The notes beneath the pieces were generated by a model. It had not been told where the DNA came from, did not search any database, and was given only the letters and a program-made list of their open reading frames with translations. Positions 19,560-29,206 of a stretch of 64,000 nucleotides of DNA are shown here, piece by piece. Numbering within the stretch: position 1 is the stretch's first letter; the number at the start of each line of letters is the position of its first letter. A program made the translations under genes and the position numbers. Source of the DNA: Desulforamulus profundi (lineage in GTDB: Bacteria; Bacillota_B; Desulfotomaculia; Desulfotomaculales; Desulfotomaculaceae); contig NZ_AWQQ01000146.1 of NCBI RefSeq assembly GCF_002607855.1, positions 1 through 64,000 of the forward strand. Reading direction: 5' to 3'.

Positions 19560-21265
19560 CTGTTTTCCTCCTCGGTAAAGGCCACCCGCATAATCTCTTT
19601 AACAGAGGTAATCCCTTGCAGAGCCTTATTAGCGCCGTCTTCCCGCATGGTAATCATGCCTTCACAGCGGGCCTGGGCCTTAATTTCCTGTTCGGACGCC
19701 CTTTGCTTTGCCATTTGCCGAATGGTATTGGAAATCGTAAGCACTTCTTCAATGGTGCTTCTCCCTCTGTATCCGATATTATTGCAGCTGCCACAACCCT
19801 TAGGGCGGTACAACGTGACAGGTTGGCCGGCGGGTATCCCCAAAAACTCTCGTTCCGGGCTGTCCGGGGCCGGCGTATAGGCCTCTTTACAATCCGGGCA
19901 GAGCACACGTACCAGGCGCTGGCATATCACGCCCACCAGAGAGGAAGCAACCAGGAAAGGCTCTACTCCCATATCAATTAACCTTGTAATGGCACCTGAC
20001 GCATCGTTGGTATGCAGGGTGCTGAGTACCAGGTGGCCGGTGGTGGCAGCTTTCACTGCAATGGTGGCTGTTTCCGAATCCCTGATTTCACCAATCATAA
20101 TGACATCCGGGTCCTGGCGGAGAATTGATCGCAGACCGGTGGCAAAGGTCATACCCGCCTTGTTGTTGACCTGGGTTTGGTTCACCCCGGGCATCACATA
20201 TTCCACCGGGTCTTCAATGGTGACAATATTTCTTTCCTTATTATTCAGTTCGTTAACGACAGCATATAAAGTCGTGGTTTTACCGCTGCCGGTGGGGCCG
20301 GTAATGAGAATCATGCCATAGGAATGGCGGATGATGGCGGAAAAAACTTGCAGGTTGCGCCGGTCGAAGCCCAGCTGGCCTATCTTTAATATATTTGTAC
20401 TCTTTGCCAAAAGTCTCATGACGACCTTTTCGCCAAAAACCGTGGGCAACGTGGATACCCTTAAATCTACCTCATTTTTTCCATACCGGATCTGAAAACG
20501 CCCGTCCTGGGGCAATCTTTTCTCAGCGATATCAAGGTGGGCTAAAATTTTCAGACGAGTGACTAAGGATGACAGGACGGACTTGGGCAGTACGCTGGAT
20601 TCATGAAGTAACCCGTCAATGCGGAAGCGGACACGGACTTGTTCCTTGAGGGGTTCAATATGGATATCGCTGGCCTTGTCGTTGATGGCCTGCCGAATAA
20701 TGGTGTTTACCAATCGAACCACCGGAGAGTCTTCCGCTCCCGTTTCGTCGCCGAAACTCAGGGTTTGGCTGGTTAACGGGTGATCTTCCCCGGTTTGAAC
20801 GGAACCAAAGGCATCCTGTACGAAGGACAACCCAAATACCTTTTGAATGGCCGCGTCGATTTCCTCCTGGGAAGCGATGACAGGGTCAACGTCACAGCCT
20901 GTGGCGAGGCGTATGTCATCAAGGGCCACCACATTGAGGGGGTCAAACATGGCCACAATGATACGGTTGCCTTCCCGTTGGACCGGGACTATTCTGTGGC
21001 GTCGAATCAGTGCCTCAGGCAAACTTTTAATGAGGGCCGGGTCAATTCGGTTGGTGAGGGAAATTTTCGGGATGCCTAACTGCATCTCCAGAGCATTGAG
21101 AATGTCTTGCTCCCGCACAAAGCCCAGATTAACCAGGGCTTGTCCCAGTCTTTGGCCGGTTTGTTTTTGGGCTGTCAAAGCCTCTTTTAACTGTTCTTCG
21201 GTGATCACTTTACTGTCTACCAATAAGTCACCGAGACGTTTTTTGGCAAACCGTTGGTACCCCAT
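19556..21265 (-). CDS. pilB: Type IV pilus assembly ATPase PilB/GspE
   Basis: The extension motor. About 569 residues: an N-terminal MshEN-type domain (LGDLLVDSKVITEEQL, then LGFVREQDILNALEMQLGIP), which in relatives binds c-di-GMP; then the ATPase core with GPTGSGKTTTLYAVVNEL, RQDPDVIMIGEIRDSETA and a tetracysteine CPDC...CGSC that binds zinc. ATG 21265 is preferred because GGAGGTAACC lies just upstream. A direct c-di-GMP input to PilB, beside the riboswitch, is an inference from the domain type. Confidence 0.94.
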   Translation of the reverse strand: MGYQRFAKKRLGDLLVDSKVITEEQLKEALTAQKQTGQRLGQALVNLGFVREQDILNALEMQLGIPKISLTNRIDPALIKSLPEALIRRHRIVPVQREGNRIIVAMFDPLNVVALDDIRLATGCDVDPVIASQEEIDAAIQKVFGLSFVQDAFGSVQTGEDHPLTSQTLSFGDETGAEDSPVVRLVNTIIRQAINDKASDIHIEPLKEQVRVRFRIDGLLHESSVLPKSVLSSLVTRLKILAHLDIAEKRLPQDGRFQIRYGKNEVDLRVSTLPTVFGEKVVMRLLAKSTNILKIGQLGFDRRNLQVFSAIIRHSYGMILITGPTGSGKTTTLYAVVNELNNKERNIVTIEDPVEYVMPGVNQTQVNNKAGMTFATGLRSILRQDPDVIMIGEIRDSETATIAVKAATTGHLVLSTLHTNDASGAITRLIDMGVEPFLVASSLVGVICQRLVRVLCPDCKEAYTPAPDSPEREFLGIPAGQPVTLYRPKGCGSCNNIGYRGRSTIEEVLTISNTIRQMAKQRASEQEIKAQARCEGMITMREDGANKALQGITSVKEIMRVAFTEEENR

Positions 21266-21284
21266 GCCGGTTACCTCCAAGTGT

Positions 21285-22034
21285 TTAAAAATAGGTAAGG
21301 TATTTGTCAATGATTTGCTGTCCGTAAAAAATGGCGATGATGGCCCCTGCAGATAAAAAAGGGCCAAAGGGGACCGCTGTCTTCATATCTTTGTTCTGGA
21401 CGATAATCAGCGCCAGCCCTACCAGGGAACCGATGATAAAGGAGAAAAACAAGCACACCAGAAGCAACTGCCAACCCAAGAAGATGCCGATTCCCGTTAT
21501 CAGCTTGACATCCCCGCCACCCATGCCGCCCCTGGATAAAATTGCCAGGACAAGCAGCAGCCCGCCGCCCAGGAGACCGCCTATCACTCCGTTCATGAGC
21601 GCGCCGGGAGGACCAAAAGCTTGTAATATGAGACCGGATACCACAAGAAAAAGGCTGATTTGATCAGGGATTATTTGATAATCTAAATCAATCAGCGAGG
21701 CGGTTAATAAAGCACAAAACAATAGAACATATAGTAAGGTTTGGAACTGAAAACCAAATACCGTCACAATGAGGACGAAGGCAATGCCGGTTAGCAATTC
21801 TACGAATAAATACCTGGGAGAAATTTTTACCCCACAGTACCTGCACTTTCCCTTTTGCACAAGGTAACTTACCACCGGTATCAGGTCCAGGACGCCCAGT
21901 CGTTGGTGGCAGCCGGGGCAATGGGAGGGAGGTGATACAATGGATTGATTATTGGGTAAGCGGTAAATGCACACATTCAGGAAACTTCCAACAACCAATC
22001 CCGTAATAAAAACGAATGTCATGACGGCCAACAT
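21285..22034 (-). CDS. pilD: Prepilin peptidase / N-methyltransferase (A24)
   Basis: The membrane aspartic protease that cleaves prepilin leaders and methylates the new N-terminus. It is 249 residues with GSFLNVCIYRLP at the start, the two CxxC pairs (CPGC, CRYC) of the methylase zinc loop, catalytic Asp in SLIDLDYQIIPD and GMGGGDVKLI, and eight or so hydrophobic segments. It lies between aroB and pilB on the same strand. Confidence 0.95.
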   Translation of the reverse strand: MLAVMTFVFITGLVVGSFLNVCIYRLPNNQSIVSPPSHCPGCHQRLGVLDLIPVVSYLVQKGKCRYCGVKISPRYLFVELLTGIAFVLIVTVFGFQFQTLLYVLLFCALLTASLIDLDYQIIPDQISLFLVVSGLILQAFGPPGALMNGVIGGLLGGGLLLVLAILSRGGMGGGDVKLITGIGIFLGWQLLLVCLFFSFIIGSLVGLALIIVQNKDMKTAVPFGPFLSAGAIIAIFYGQQIIDKYLTYF

Positions 22035-22055
22035 AGGCTACCTCATCAAACTAAT

Positions 22056-23132
22056 CTAACTTAGAACCTGTTCTATTTCAGATTCGGACAACCCCTGAAA
22101 CACTTTGCAGTATCCAATGCTTACTGGCAGGGCAAAGGTCAGTTTGCTTTCTGTTACCTTTTTGTCGGTATACATGGATTTAATCATATCCTTGGCCGTC
22201 AGCTCCCGGGGGACGGATACCGGCAGCTGGACCTGGGATAATAGCTGAATGATTCTGGTCACTTCGTCATCGGTCAACAAGTTCCTATTGCGGGCCAGAC
22301 GGGCCTCTATGATCATCCCGATGGCCACCGCTTCGCCGTGCAGATAAGTACCATAACCGCTCAACGATTCGATGGCGTGCCCGATGGTGTGACCGTAGTT
22401 TAAGATGGCCCGGCGGCCCTGCTCGGTTTCATCCTGTTCCACCACAGCGGCTTTGATTTTGCAGCAGGTTTCTATGACGTACTCCAGGGCTGCCGTTTCC
22501 AAATGCAACACTCTGGAACTGTTTTCTTCCAACCAGGCAAAAAATTCTTTATCCCAAATGATCCCGTACTTGATGACTTCCGCCAAGCCGGCCCTGAGTT
22601 CCCGTGCATTTAGGGTCTGCAGGGTATCTACATCGATAAGTACCATTTTAGGTTGATAAAAGGCACCGATGATGTTTTTGCCCCGGGGGTGGTTGACCGC
22701 CACTTTACCGCCCACGCTGCTGTCTACCTGGGCCAGCAGGGTGGTAGGCACTTGAACAAAGGGGACTCCCCGCATGTAGGTGGCGGCCACAAAACCTGAC
22801 AGGTCGCCCACCACGCCGCCGCCCAGGGCCACCACCGGGCAAGTGCGGTCCAAACCATGGTCGAAGGCCGTATCATATAGCCCGGCTGCCTGTTCCAGAG
22901 TTTTGGCGTTTTCCCCCGCCGGCACCCGGATCACAGCAACCTGAAAACCGGCCCGCTCCAACAGATTCCTGACCTTGTCCCCGTAGAGACTGTCTACGTT
23001 GGTGTCTGTAACAAGCAGCACTTTTTTCCCCAGCGGCATTTCAGACAGGTAGGCACCCAGATTATTTAGCAGCCCGCCGGCGATGTAAATAGGGTAACTG
23101 CGGCTGCCCAGCGCTACATCAATTTCTCTCAC
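22056..23132 (-). CDS. aroB: 3-dehydroquinate synthase
   Basis: Second step of the shikimate pathway, cyclising DAHP. 358 residues with NAD site AGENAKTLEQA and GGGVVGDLSGFVAATYMRG, QVPTTLLAQVDSSVGGKVAVN, and metal ligands in EVIKYG, NYGHTIGHAIE and YLHGEAVAIGM. The GTG start overlaps the aroK end by 14 bases and follows a GGGGGG ribosome site. Confidence 0.96.
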   Translation of the reverse strand: MREIDVALGSRSYPIYIAGGLLNNLGAYLSEMPLGKKVLLVTDTNVDSLYGDKVRNLLERAGFQVAVIRVPAGENAKTLEQAAGLYDTAFDHGLDRTCPVVALGGGVVGDLSGFVAATYMRGVPFVQVPTTLLAQVDSSVGGKVAVNHPRGKNIIGAFYQPKMVLIDVDTLQTLNARELRAGLAEVIKYGIIWDKEFFAWLEENSSRVLHLETAALEYVIETCCKIKAAVVEQDETEQGRRAILNYGHTIGHAIESLSGYGTYLHGEAVAIGMIIEARLARNRNLLTDDEVTRIIQLLSQVQLPVSVPRELTAKDMIKSMYTDKKVTESKLTFALPVSIGYCKVFQGLSESEIEQVLS

Positions 23133-23646
23133 GGACTACCCCCCTTTCCACCAGATATCGGTATATTATGTTAACTATTTTTTCCGGACTTAAATCATCT
23201 GTATTGACGGCAAGTTCAGCCACTTGATAGGCCTCTTTCCGCTCCGCCAGCAGTCTTTCCACTTTTTCCTGGAGGTTCCCCTTGGCCAACAGGGGGCGGG
23301 TCCTTTTGCTGCGGACTCTCTTGCAGATAACTCCCGCAGAGGCCTCAAGGCTGACCAGAACCCCATTCTCTCTTAACTTTTTAACGTTTTCCGGGTTTAG
23401 CACCAGTCCCCCGCCGGTGGCAATGACCAGGTTCTCCTTGCTGGCTAACTTGCTTACCAGCAAAGCTTCTTCTCCCCGGAATCGTTTAACACCGTGCTTG
23501 TGAAAAATTTGCTCTACCGTAAGTCCGGTGACTTCCTCAATGGCATAGTCGGTATCGATAAACCGGTATCCCAAACGCTTGGCCAATCCCCGTCCTACGG
23601 TTGACTTGCCCGATCCCATAAAGCCGATCAATACGATATTCTTCAT
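23119..23646 (-). CDS. aroK: Shikimate kinase
   Basis: Phosphorylates shikimate. 175 residues with P-loop GFMGSGKSTVGRGLAKRLG, the DTDYAIE shikimate-binding motif, GGGLV and the lid RPLLAKG. It lies eight bases after aroC and overlaps aroB. Confidence 0.96.
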   Translation of the reverse strand: MKNIVLIGFMGSGKSTVGRGLAKRLGYRFIDTDYAIEEVTGLTVEQIFHKHGVKRFRGEEALLVSKLASKENLVIATGGGLVLNPENVKKLRENGVLVSLEASAGVICKRVRSKRTRPLLAKGNLQEKVERLLAERKEAYQVAELAVNTDDLSPEKIVNIIYRYLVERGVVRERN

Positions 23647-23653
23647 TTCACAC

Positions 23654-24817
23654 CTACACCTGCCTAACCAGCTGCCGCCACCGGTTAACTCTTTCTTTTA
23701 GTTCTTCCAAGCTGTCGCCACCGAATTTTTCCACCATGGCGGCGGCCAGTTCCCAGGCCACCACAGCTTCGCCAACGACGCAGGCAGCAGGCACGGCACA
23801 AACATCTGATCTTTCCACCGAAGCAGCAAAGGGCTCCTTGGTCTTCAGATCAACACTGAGCAGAGGCTTATAAAGGGTAGGGATGGGCTTCATGGCCGCC
23901 TTTACCACAACGGGCTCCCCGTTACTGATCCCCCCTTCTATGCCGCCGGCCCGGTTGGTGGACCGGTAAAAGCCCCGGTCAGGGGAATGGTGTATTTCAT
24001 CGTGCACCTGGGAACCGGGAACGGCCGCTGAACCAAAACCCAGGCCTATTTCCACGCCCTTGATGGCCTGAATGCCCATGACCGCACCGGCCAGCCGGCT
24101 GTCCAGTTTACGGTCCCAGTGGACATGGCTGCCTAATCCCACCGGCACCCCGTAGGCCCGTATCTCAAATACCCCGCCCAGAGAATCACCGTTTTTCCTG
24201 GCCTGGTCGATTTCCTTAATCATGGCTTCCTCTGCCTGTTGATCCGGGCAAAGGAGTTGGGACTGCCCGGCACGTTTTTGCAGTTCTTCCATCGCCAGGT
24301 TTTCTTCAATCATGGCCTCTACGGACCCGATGCGCCGGACAAAGCCCAGTATTTCTACCCCCAGTTCCTCCAGCAAACATCGGGCCAGGGTTCCCACAGC
24401 CACCCGGGCAGCCGTTTCTCTGGCGCTGGACCTTTCCAAAACGTTCCGTACATCATCATGGTTATACTTGATGGCCCCGGCCAAATCGGCATGACCCGGT
24501 CTTGGACGGGTTACCACCCTTTCATTTAGGTTGGCCTCCGGTCCCGGAGCCATAATTTCAGACCAGTTGGCCCAGTCTTTATTAATCACCTGAAGGGTGA
24601 CGGGACTGCCGGTGGTCCGTCCTCCCCGGACCCCGGAAAGAAACTGTACCTGGTCTTTTTCTATTTTCATACGGCCGCCCCGGCCATAACCACCCTGGCG
24701 CCTGGCCAGTTGTTCATTGATATATTCCCGGGTGATGGGCAAGCCGGCCACCATTCCTTCCACAATGGCGGTAAGGGCCGGACCGTGGGATTCTCCTGCT
24801 GTCAGAAAACGCAGCAA
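23654..24817 (-). CDS. aroC: Chorismate synthase
   Basis: The last shared aromatic step, forming chorismate from EPSP with FMN. 387 residues with [38 protein letters not shown] and [11 protein letters not shown]. The TTG start at 24817 is chosen because GGAGGAGAGAT lies just upstream and [11 protein letters not shown] is the canonical N-terminus; a longer in-frame start exists but has no support. It is two bases after the restored aroE stop. Confidence 0.96.
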   Translation of the reverse strand: MLRFLTAGESHGPALTAIVEGMVAGLPITREYINEQLARRQGGYGRGGRMKIEKDQVQFLSGVRGGRTTGSPVTLQVINKDWANWSEIMAPGPEANLNERVVTRPRPGHADLAGAIKYNHDDVRNVLERSSARETAARVAVGTLARCLLEELGVEILGFVRRIGSVEAMIEENLAMEELQKRAGQSQLLCPDQQAEEAMIKEIDQARKNGDSLGGVFEIRAYGVPVGLGSHVHWDRKLDSRLAGAVMGIQAIKGVEIGLGFGSAAVPGSQVHDEIHHSPDRGFYRSTNRAGGIEGGISNGEPVVVKAAMKPIPTLYKPLLSVDLKTKEPFAASVERSDVCAVPAACVVGEAVVAWELAAAMVEKFGGDSLEELKERVNRWRQLVRQV

Positions 24818-24819
24818 CG

Positions 24820-25702
24820 TTATCTCTCCTCTCCTCCTGAAAGCTGCCTGAGCAGCGTTTCCCTCATAATCTCCACTGGTGCAGGCAGACTGGTCCAAAG
24901 CTCAAATGCTAAAACTCCCTGGTAGAGCAGCATCCCCAGGCCGTTAAGGTTTTTGCCCCCCGTGCCGCCGCCTGCTGCAAAAAAAGGGGCTTTTCAGGGT
25001 TATAAACCAGGTCGCACACCAACTGCCCGGGATGCAGGGCAGCAAAAGGAAACTCGGCGCCCGGTCTACCCAGGGACTCATCCCGATGGATGTGGTCTGT
25101 ACCACCAGGTCCACTCGGGAAACTTGATCCTCCGGCAGTTGCTGTCCCCAGGGAAGGACTTGGGCTTCAACTTGACATGCCCGCGAAACATCCCTGGCCA
25201 AATCATCCGCCCTTTCCGGGGTCCGGTTGGTGATATAAAGGGAGTCCAGTCCGGCAAATGCCAGCGCGATGACCACCGCCCTGGCTGCCCCGCCGGCCCC
25301 TAAAATCAATGCGCTTTTTCCCCGGGGCGTAAAATTGGCTTCGCTTTCCAGGGACCTGATAAAACCTTGCCCGTCGGTGTTGTAACCAACCAGCCTGCCA
25401 TCCACGTTCACAATGGTGTTGACCGCTCCGATTACGCGGGCTGCCGGGTCTAGTTCATCGAGCAGGGCAATGACGTTTTGCTTGTGCGGCACCGTGACGT
25501 TAACACCGGCTAAGCCAAGGGCAGTGATGCCCTGCACTGCCTGTTCGAGACAGTCGGGCCGGACACTGCAAGGCACATATACCCAGTTCAGGCCAAGCTT
25601 CCGGTAGGCGGCATTATGCATGGCGGGAGAAAAGGAATGTTCCACCGGAAAACCAAACAATCCACAAACCCTTGTCTTACCATTTATATTGGGAAAACCC
25701 AT
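24820..25702 (-). CDS. aroE: Shikimate dehydrogenase, two frameshifts
   Basis: Reduces 3-dehydroshikimate with NADPH. The intact first part shows [44 protein letters not shown] and the Rossmann motif [11 protein letters not shown]. The frame breaks near 25060; adding a base gives [25 protein letters not shown] second shift near 24955 gives [19 protein letters not shown] and the stop at 24820. With both bases restored the length (about 294) is normal for the family. Confidence 0.88.
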
Positions 25703-25746
25703 ATTACTTCCCTCCCGAATGTAACAAAAGCTTGGCCTGCGCCAAG

Positions 25747-26252
25747 TCAGTATCTATGATTATTGTTTTTTATCCGGCCTAACACCAGTTTTTCCAGCTT
25801 TCTGTTAATCCTTGTGCCGATAAATTCCTTCCCGGCCAGGGGAGTCACCAGAATGGTGTACAGCCCCAGGCGGTTGCCCGCCAGCACATCGGTAAATACC
25901 TGATCGCCCACAAATGCTGTTTCATGAATGTCAGTTCCTACCAGGCTGAGGCTCGCCGCAACCCACTGCGACGTGGTTTGGCCGCCTTGTGCACCCCCGG
26001 CACCTGTAAAGAGCAGCACAAAGCTGAGACCCTGCTTTCATTGTTGTTTGATACAAAGCAAACCTTAAACCCCTGCCGGCACAGATCCCGAAACCATGCC
26101 TCTATCTCGGGGTCCATATGCTTACGGTCCCAGGGGATCAAAGTATTGTCGATATCAAAAAGGATCGCCTTAATTCCCTTCTTCTTTAAATCTGCTGTAT
26201 TAATGTGGAACAAGGAAGGTACATAGGCTCTAGGATAAAGTTTTGAAAGCAT
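25747..26252 (-). CDS. yqeG: YqeG-family HAD phosphatase, frameshifted
   Basis: A small HAD-type phosphatase, probably cytoplasmic and of phosphatidylglycerophosphatase-like type by family. The nucleophile motif DIDNTLIPWD, CFVSNNNESRV and the acidic motif GDQVFTDVLAGNRLG are present. The frame breaks near 25950: one base joins KPRRSGLRRA to LSLVGTDIHETAFVGDQ. ATG 26252 gives the usual N-terminus LSKLYPRAYVPSL; an upstream GTG would add nine residues. Confidence 0.85.
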
Positions 26253-26413
26253 CTTTTCACACCACTTTGCAACGGGCACCCTGCAGTACCCCTATGATCA
26301 GAATATTTTGCTGTGCATATTTTACCTGCATTTGGCACCCTTCGTCAACTTACAACACCTATTAAATGGTATGATCCTCTTCCTCGGGGACAGACACCAA
26401 ATTATTTTCTCCC

Positions 26414-26422
26414 CATACCATA
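26414..26422 (+). promoter_or_regulatory. Mother-cell (SigE/SigK-type) -10 element ahead of sigK
   Basis: CATACCATA fits the SigK -10 form CATANNNTA and the SigE form CATACNNT, 38 bases before the sigK start. The -35 region is not clear. Consistent with known early SigE and later SigK control of sigK. Confidence 0.5.
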
Positions 26423-26459
26423 TATTGTTGACTTAATTTTTATTAGGGGGGATTACTTG

Positions 26460-26806
26460 ATGCTACCCGGCCTGTGGACGGTCACTGTCCTGTCGGTTGT
26501 GAACGGGATCATGGCGCTGGTTTCTTACATTGCCAACAACACCTTTCCCCAGCCTCTGAATGAGGAGGAGGAGGCTCATTACCTCGGGATGCTGGCAGAA
26601 GGGGATGAATCGGCACGCAATGTGTTGACAGAAAGAAACCTGAGACTGGTTGCCCACATTGTGAAAAAATTCGATTCCACCGGCGAAGACGTTGACGACT
26701 TGATCTCCATCGGCACCATCGGTTTGATCAAAGCCATTAATACGTTCAAACCTGATAAGGGCACCCGTCTGGCTACCTATGCGGCCCGTTGTATCGAAAA
26801 TGAAAT
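26460..26806 (+). CDS. sigK: RNA polymerase sporulation sigma factor SigK, N-terminal half (interrupted)
   Basis: The late mother-cell sigma factor. Codons from ATG 26460 (ribosome site AGGGGGGA) encode a short pro-like N-terminus ([21 protein letters not shown]), [16 protein letters not shown], then region 2 with [12 protein letters not shown] and [17 protein letters not shown], ending [12 protein letters not shown]. The match to SigK stops at TGAAAT 26801-26806, the same codons where the skin element splits sigK in Bacillus. Beyond this point the frame runs only 11 more codons to a stop at 26840. The missing part resumes at 31014. Confidence 0.9.
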
Positions 26807-26840
26807 GCTACTGACAACTATTAACGGTATATTATGCTAA

Positions 26841-27490
26841 TATAAAATTATTTTTCTTCGTCCGTAATCGTCTCCAGATAGGCATCAATAATTTAAACTG
26901 TTTATGTTTATCGCCCAAAGATAACAACTTTTCAATTCTTTGACTTACCTCTTCATTGGCTTCATCACTAGCGGGAGTTTACTAAACATTAAGTTAAAAA
27001 CCACCCTCAGCCCAGTAAACACGGGCACTCAGAGATTTGCAGCATATATAAACCAAGGGCTATTAACCAATGCATTGTATAGCCCTTGCAGCTCCTGGTA
27101 AGCAGCGATAATATCTTCTTCAAAGTTATCCTTGGAGTTACTACCTTTATCAAATACAATGGTAATTTCCTCCATATCAAGGTTTAGCTCTGAGAGTTTT
27201 TTTCTTAATTTGGTTAGTGTAGGGATGAACAATTCCTTATCTGATTTGTTACCTTCATATATTTCAGAAAATACCGGGATGAGAAATTCTTTGGTAACCA
27301 CCTGGGCAAGCCCGAACTGCCTTAAATCAGTCCGCTTTTGTTTGTTTCTGCCTCTTTGGGCCAACTCTGCCTTTTCATTTGTAGAATCAATATGAGTAAA
27401 AAAGTCCTTTCTCCATCATTTTTAGGGTAATCGCATTTTCTACATTTTCCAATTGCTCGTCACTAACGGTATCCATTTGCTCTCAGAAAT
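26841..27490 (-). pseudogene. IS1634-type transposase debris
   Basis: Minus-strand fragments of a DDE transposase: MDTVSDEQLENVENAI (from ~27476), IDSTNEKAELAQRGRNKQK, then LRQFGLAQVVTKEFLIPVFSEIYEGN and VFDKGSNSKDN (27029-27390), and a C-terminal scrap EVSQRIEKLLSLGDKHKQFKL near 26960-26890. Parts are missing and frames change, so it is not active. Confidence 0.7.
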
Positions 27491-27673
27491 GCCGGCTATC
27501 TTCACTCTGATTATACAGGTTTTTTATTGCAAGTGGCTCACTTTTATTTTAGCGTTTATAACAACCAACTCCTTTTCTCAGTGGAATCATTTATTGTTTC
27601 TTTAACGAAACTCACTGATTGTAAATACGTGGCAGAGTTCCTGGAATATATAGACCCTTCATATAACTATGTA

Positions 27674-27723
27674 CAAAAATCTCCTATGAAATATATGTGC
27701 ATATATTTCATAGGAGATTTTTG
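27674..27723. terminator. Long perfect inverted repeat, terminator
   Basis: Two 24-base arms (27674-27697, 27700-27723) are perfectly complementary around two bases, followed on the plus side by TTTTTTG. It lies just downstream of the diguanylate cyclase stop and should stop transcription in both directions. The preceding 27490-27670 shows nothing else I recognise. Confidence 0.8.
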
Positions 27724-27760
27724 TTTTTTGCAAAATTAAATTTATAATATCAAAAAAATT

Positions 27761-28611
27761 CTATAACTCAAACCACCCAGCCACTTCAATGGATCGTCCT
27801 TCGGCCTTTGCTTTTGATGAAGCTAAACTAGCCATATTGAAAAGATCTGAAACCAAGTACGGTTTATTTTCATCTGAATTATGTAACTTTTTCTGACCTC
27901 CTACAACCCCCACTGACCCCTTAACCTTAATACCCTGGAACCATTCTTCCGAAGCTATAGAATTAACAATCTGTTGTGCAAGCCCGCGGGCATCTTCCCA
28001 TGGTCTATTTGTAATGATAGCAAATTCATCTCCTCCATAACGACAGAGATAATCAGTATTTTCCTGTGTTACACTTTTTAATACCTTGGCAGTTTGAAGC
28101 AAAATAGAATCTCCTACCACGTGGCCAAAGAGTTTATCAATAGAGCCAAAATCATCTAGATCAAAAAAATAACAGTAATTTTTTCCCCCTTCTGCAAAAA
28201 ATCCTTTGCTTTATCAAATAAAAACTCTGCTTTGTTGAGTTCTGTCAATGGGTCAACATATTTTCCCCATTCCGTTATGAGACGGGCTTTCGTTAATAAG
28301 CCAACTAAATAATTATCGTTTTTTACTGCCAAACGTTCAATATTATGCTTATCCATAAGGTCTTTGGCCTGCCAAAGTGAAAAGTGAGGCATAACTGTTA
28401 TTACATCTCTGGTCATTGCGTCTGCCACCAGACGATTTGGATGGGTCCTTCTTACATCTCGAGAGGTAATGATGCCAACTAATCGTTCACTTTCCAGGAC
28501 CGGTAACCCGCCAATTTTATGCTTGTCCATTAAATCAATCGCCCGTCCGACAGAATCGCACGGGGTAATGGTTATTAATTCCTTTGCCATGATTTGTTCC
28601 ACACAAATCAT
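27761..28611 (-). CDS. CBS-GGDEF diguanylate cyclase, frameshifted, inside skin element
   Basis: Predicted to make c-di-GMP under control of an adenylate-sensing CBS pair. Residues 1-120 form two CBS repeats (VEQIMAKELITITPCDSVGRAIDLM and DAMTRDVITVMPHFSLWQAKDLM). The frame breaks near 28165 in the G/A run; one base gives CYFFDLDDFGSIDKLFGHVVGD, the substrate and metal site, and then CRYGGDEFAII with an intact GGDEF. The gene starts within the stop of the upstream gene (TAATG). A c-di-GMP enzyme inside a skin element is unusual. Confidence 0.82.
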
Positions 28612-29036
28612 TACAAATCTACTCCTCTGTTTACATGAATCACAATCTCTACCTGAGCCTTTAATAATGTACTTTCTGTTGACATACGTTCTCCTTCTTC
28701 CAAAAGGATAGGTAGTAACTTTTCTTCAGACATTAATTTTACTATAGATTTCTTTATAACAGCAGCTTCGAATATGGGATGATCCATGCGTATTATCTCA
28801 TATTGATCCGGGGACAATGCATCAACCATTCTGCGCACGGCTTCCGGTCCAATGGGTGCTTTCTTACCCACCAACAGTACATCCCTCATGGGAGGGATTT
28901 CAAACTCTGACAAACGTATTGAGAGTTCCGCCTTTCGCACAATTTCTAACGGGTAGGGGGAAATCTTTAAGTTACCTGTCAATCTATAATCACCTTCCCG
29001 GATTATTTTGTAAAAAATCCCTTTTAGGTGTAACAT
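28611..29036 (-). CDS. Protein of unknown function upstream of the diguanylate cyclase
   Basis: A 141-residue soluble protein I do not recognise. It contains a possible substrate segment MRDVLLVGKKAPIGPEAV and ends with the hydrophobic-basic VEIVIHVNRGVDL. The stop overlaps the next start (TAATG), so it is translated together with the CBS-GGDEF protein and may be its partner. Confidence 0.6.
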   Translation of the reverse strand: MLHLKGIFYKIIREGDYRLTGNLKISPYPLEIVRKAELSIRLSEFEIPPMRDVLLVGKKAPIGPEAVRRMVDALSPDQYEIIRMDHPIFEAAVIKKSIVKLMSEEKLLPILLEEGERMSTESTLLKAQVEIVIHVNRGVDL

Positions 29037-29206
29037 TATCTAAAATTAGAACCTTTTCCCTATTTACATAGTATTTTGTGATTACTAACAAATTTTCCTG
29101 CTTTTAATTTTATTTAAGCAAAATTTTTTCTTTTTTATAAATTGGCCCAGTTAAATTGCTACAAAGTTTTGGAGAAAACAATAATCATTCCCTATTTTAA
29201 TAATTA

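Noticed and set aside
27527..27739. 70-codon open frame on the plus strand
   Set aside because: No ribosome site, and it runs through the long terminator palindrome at 27674-27723.
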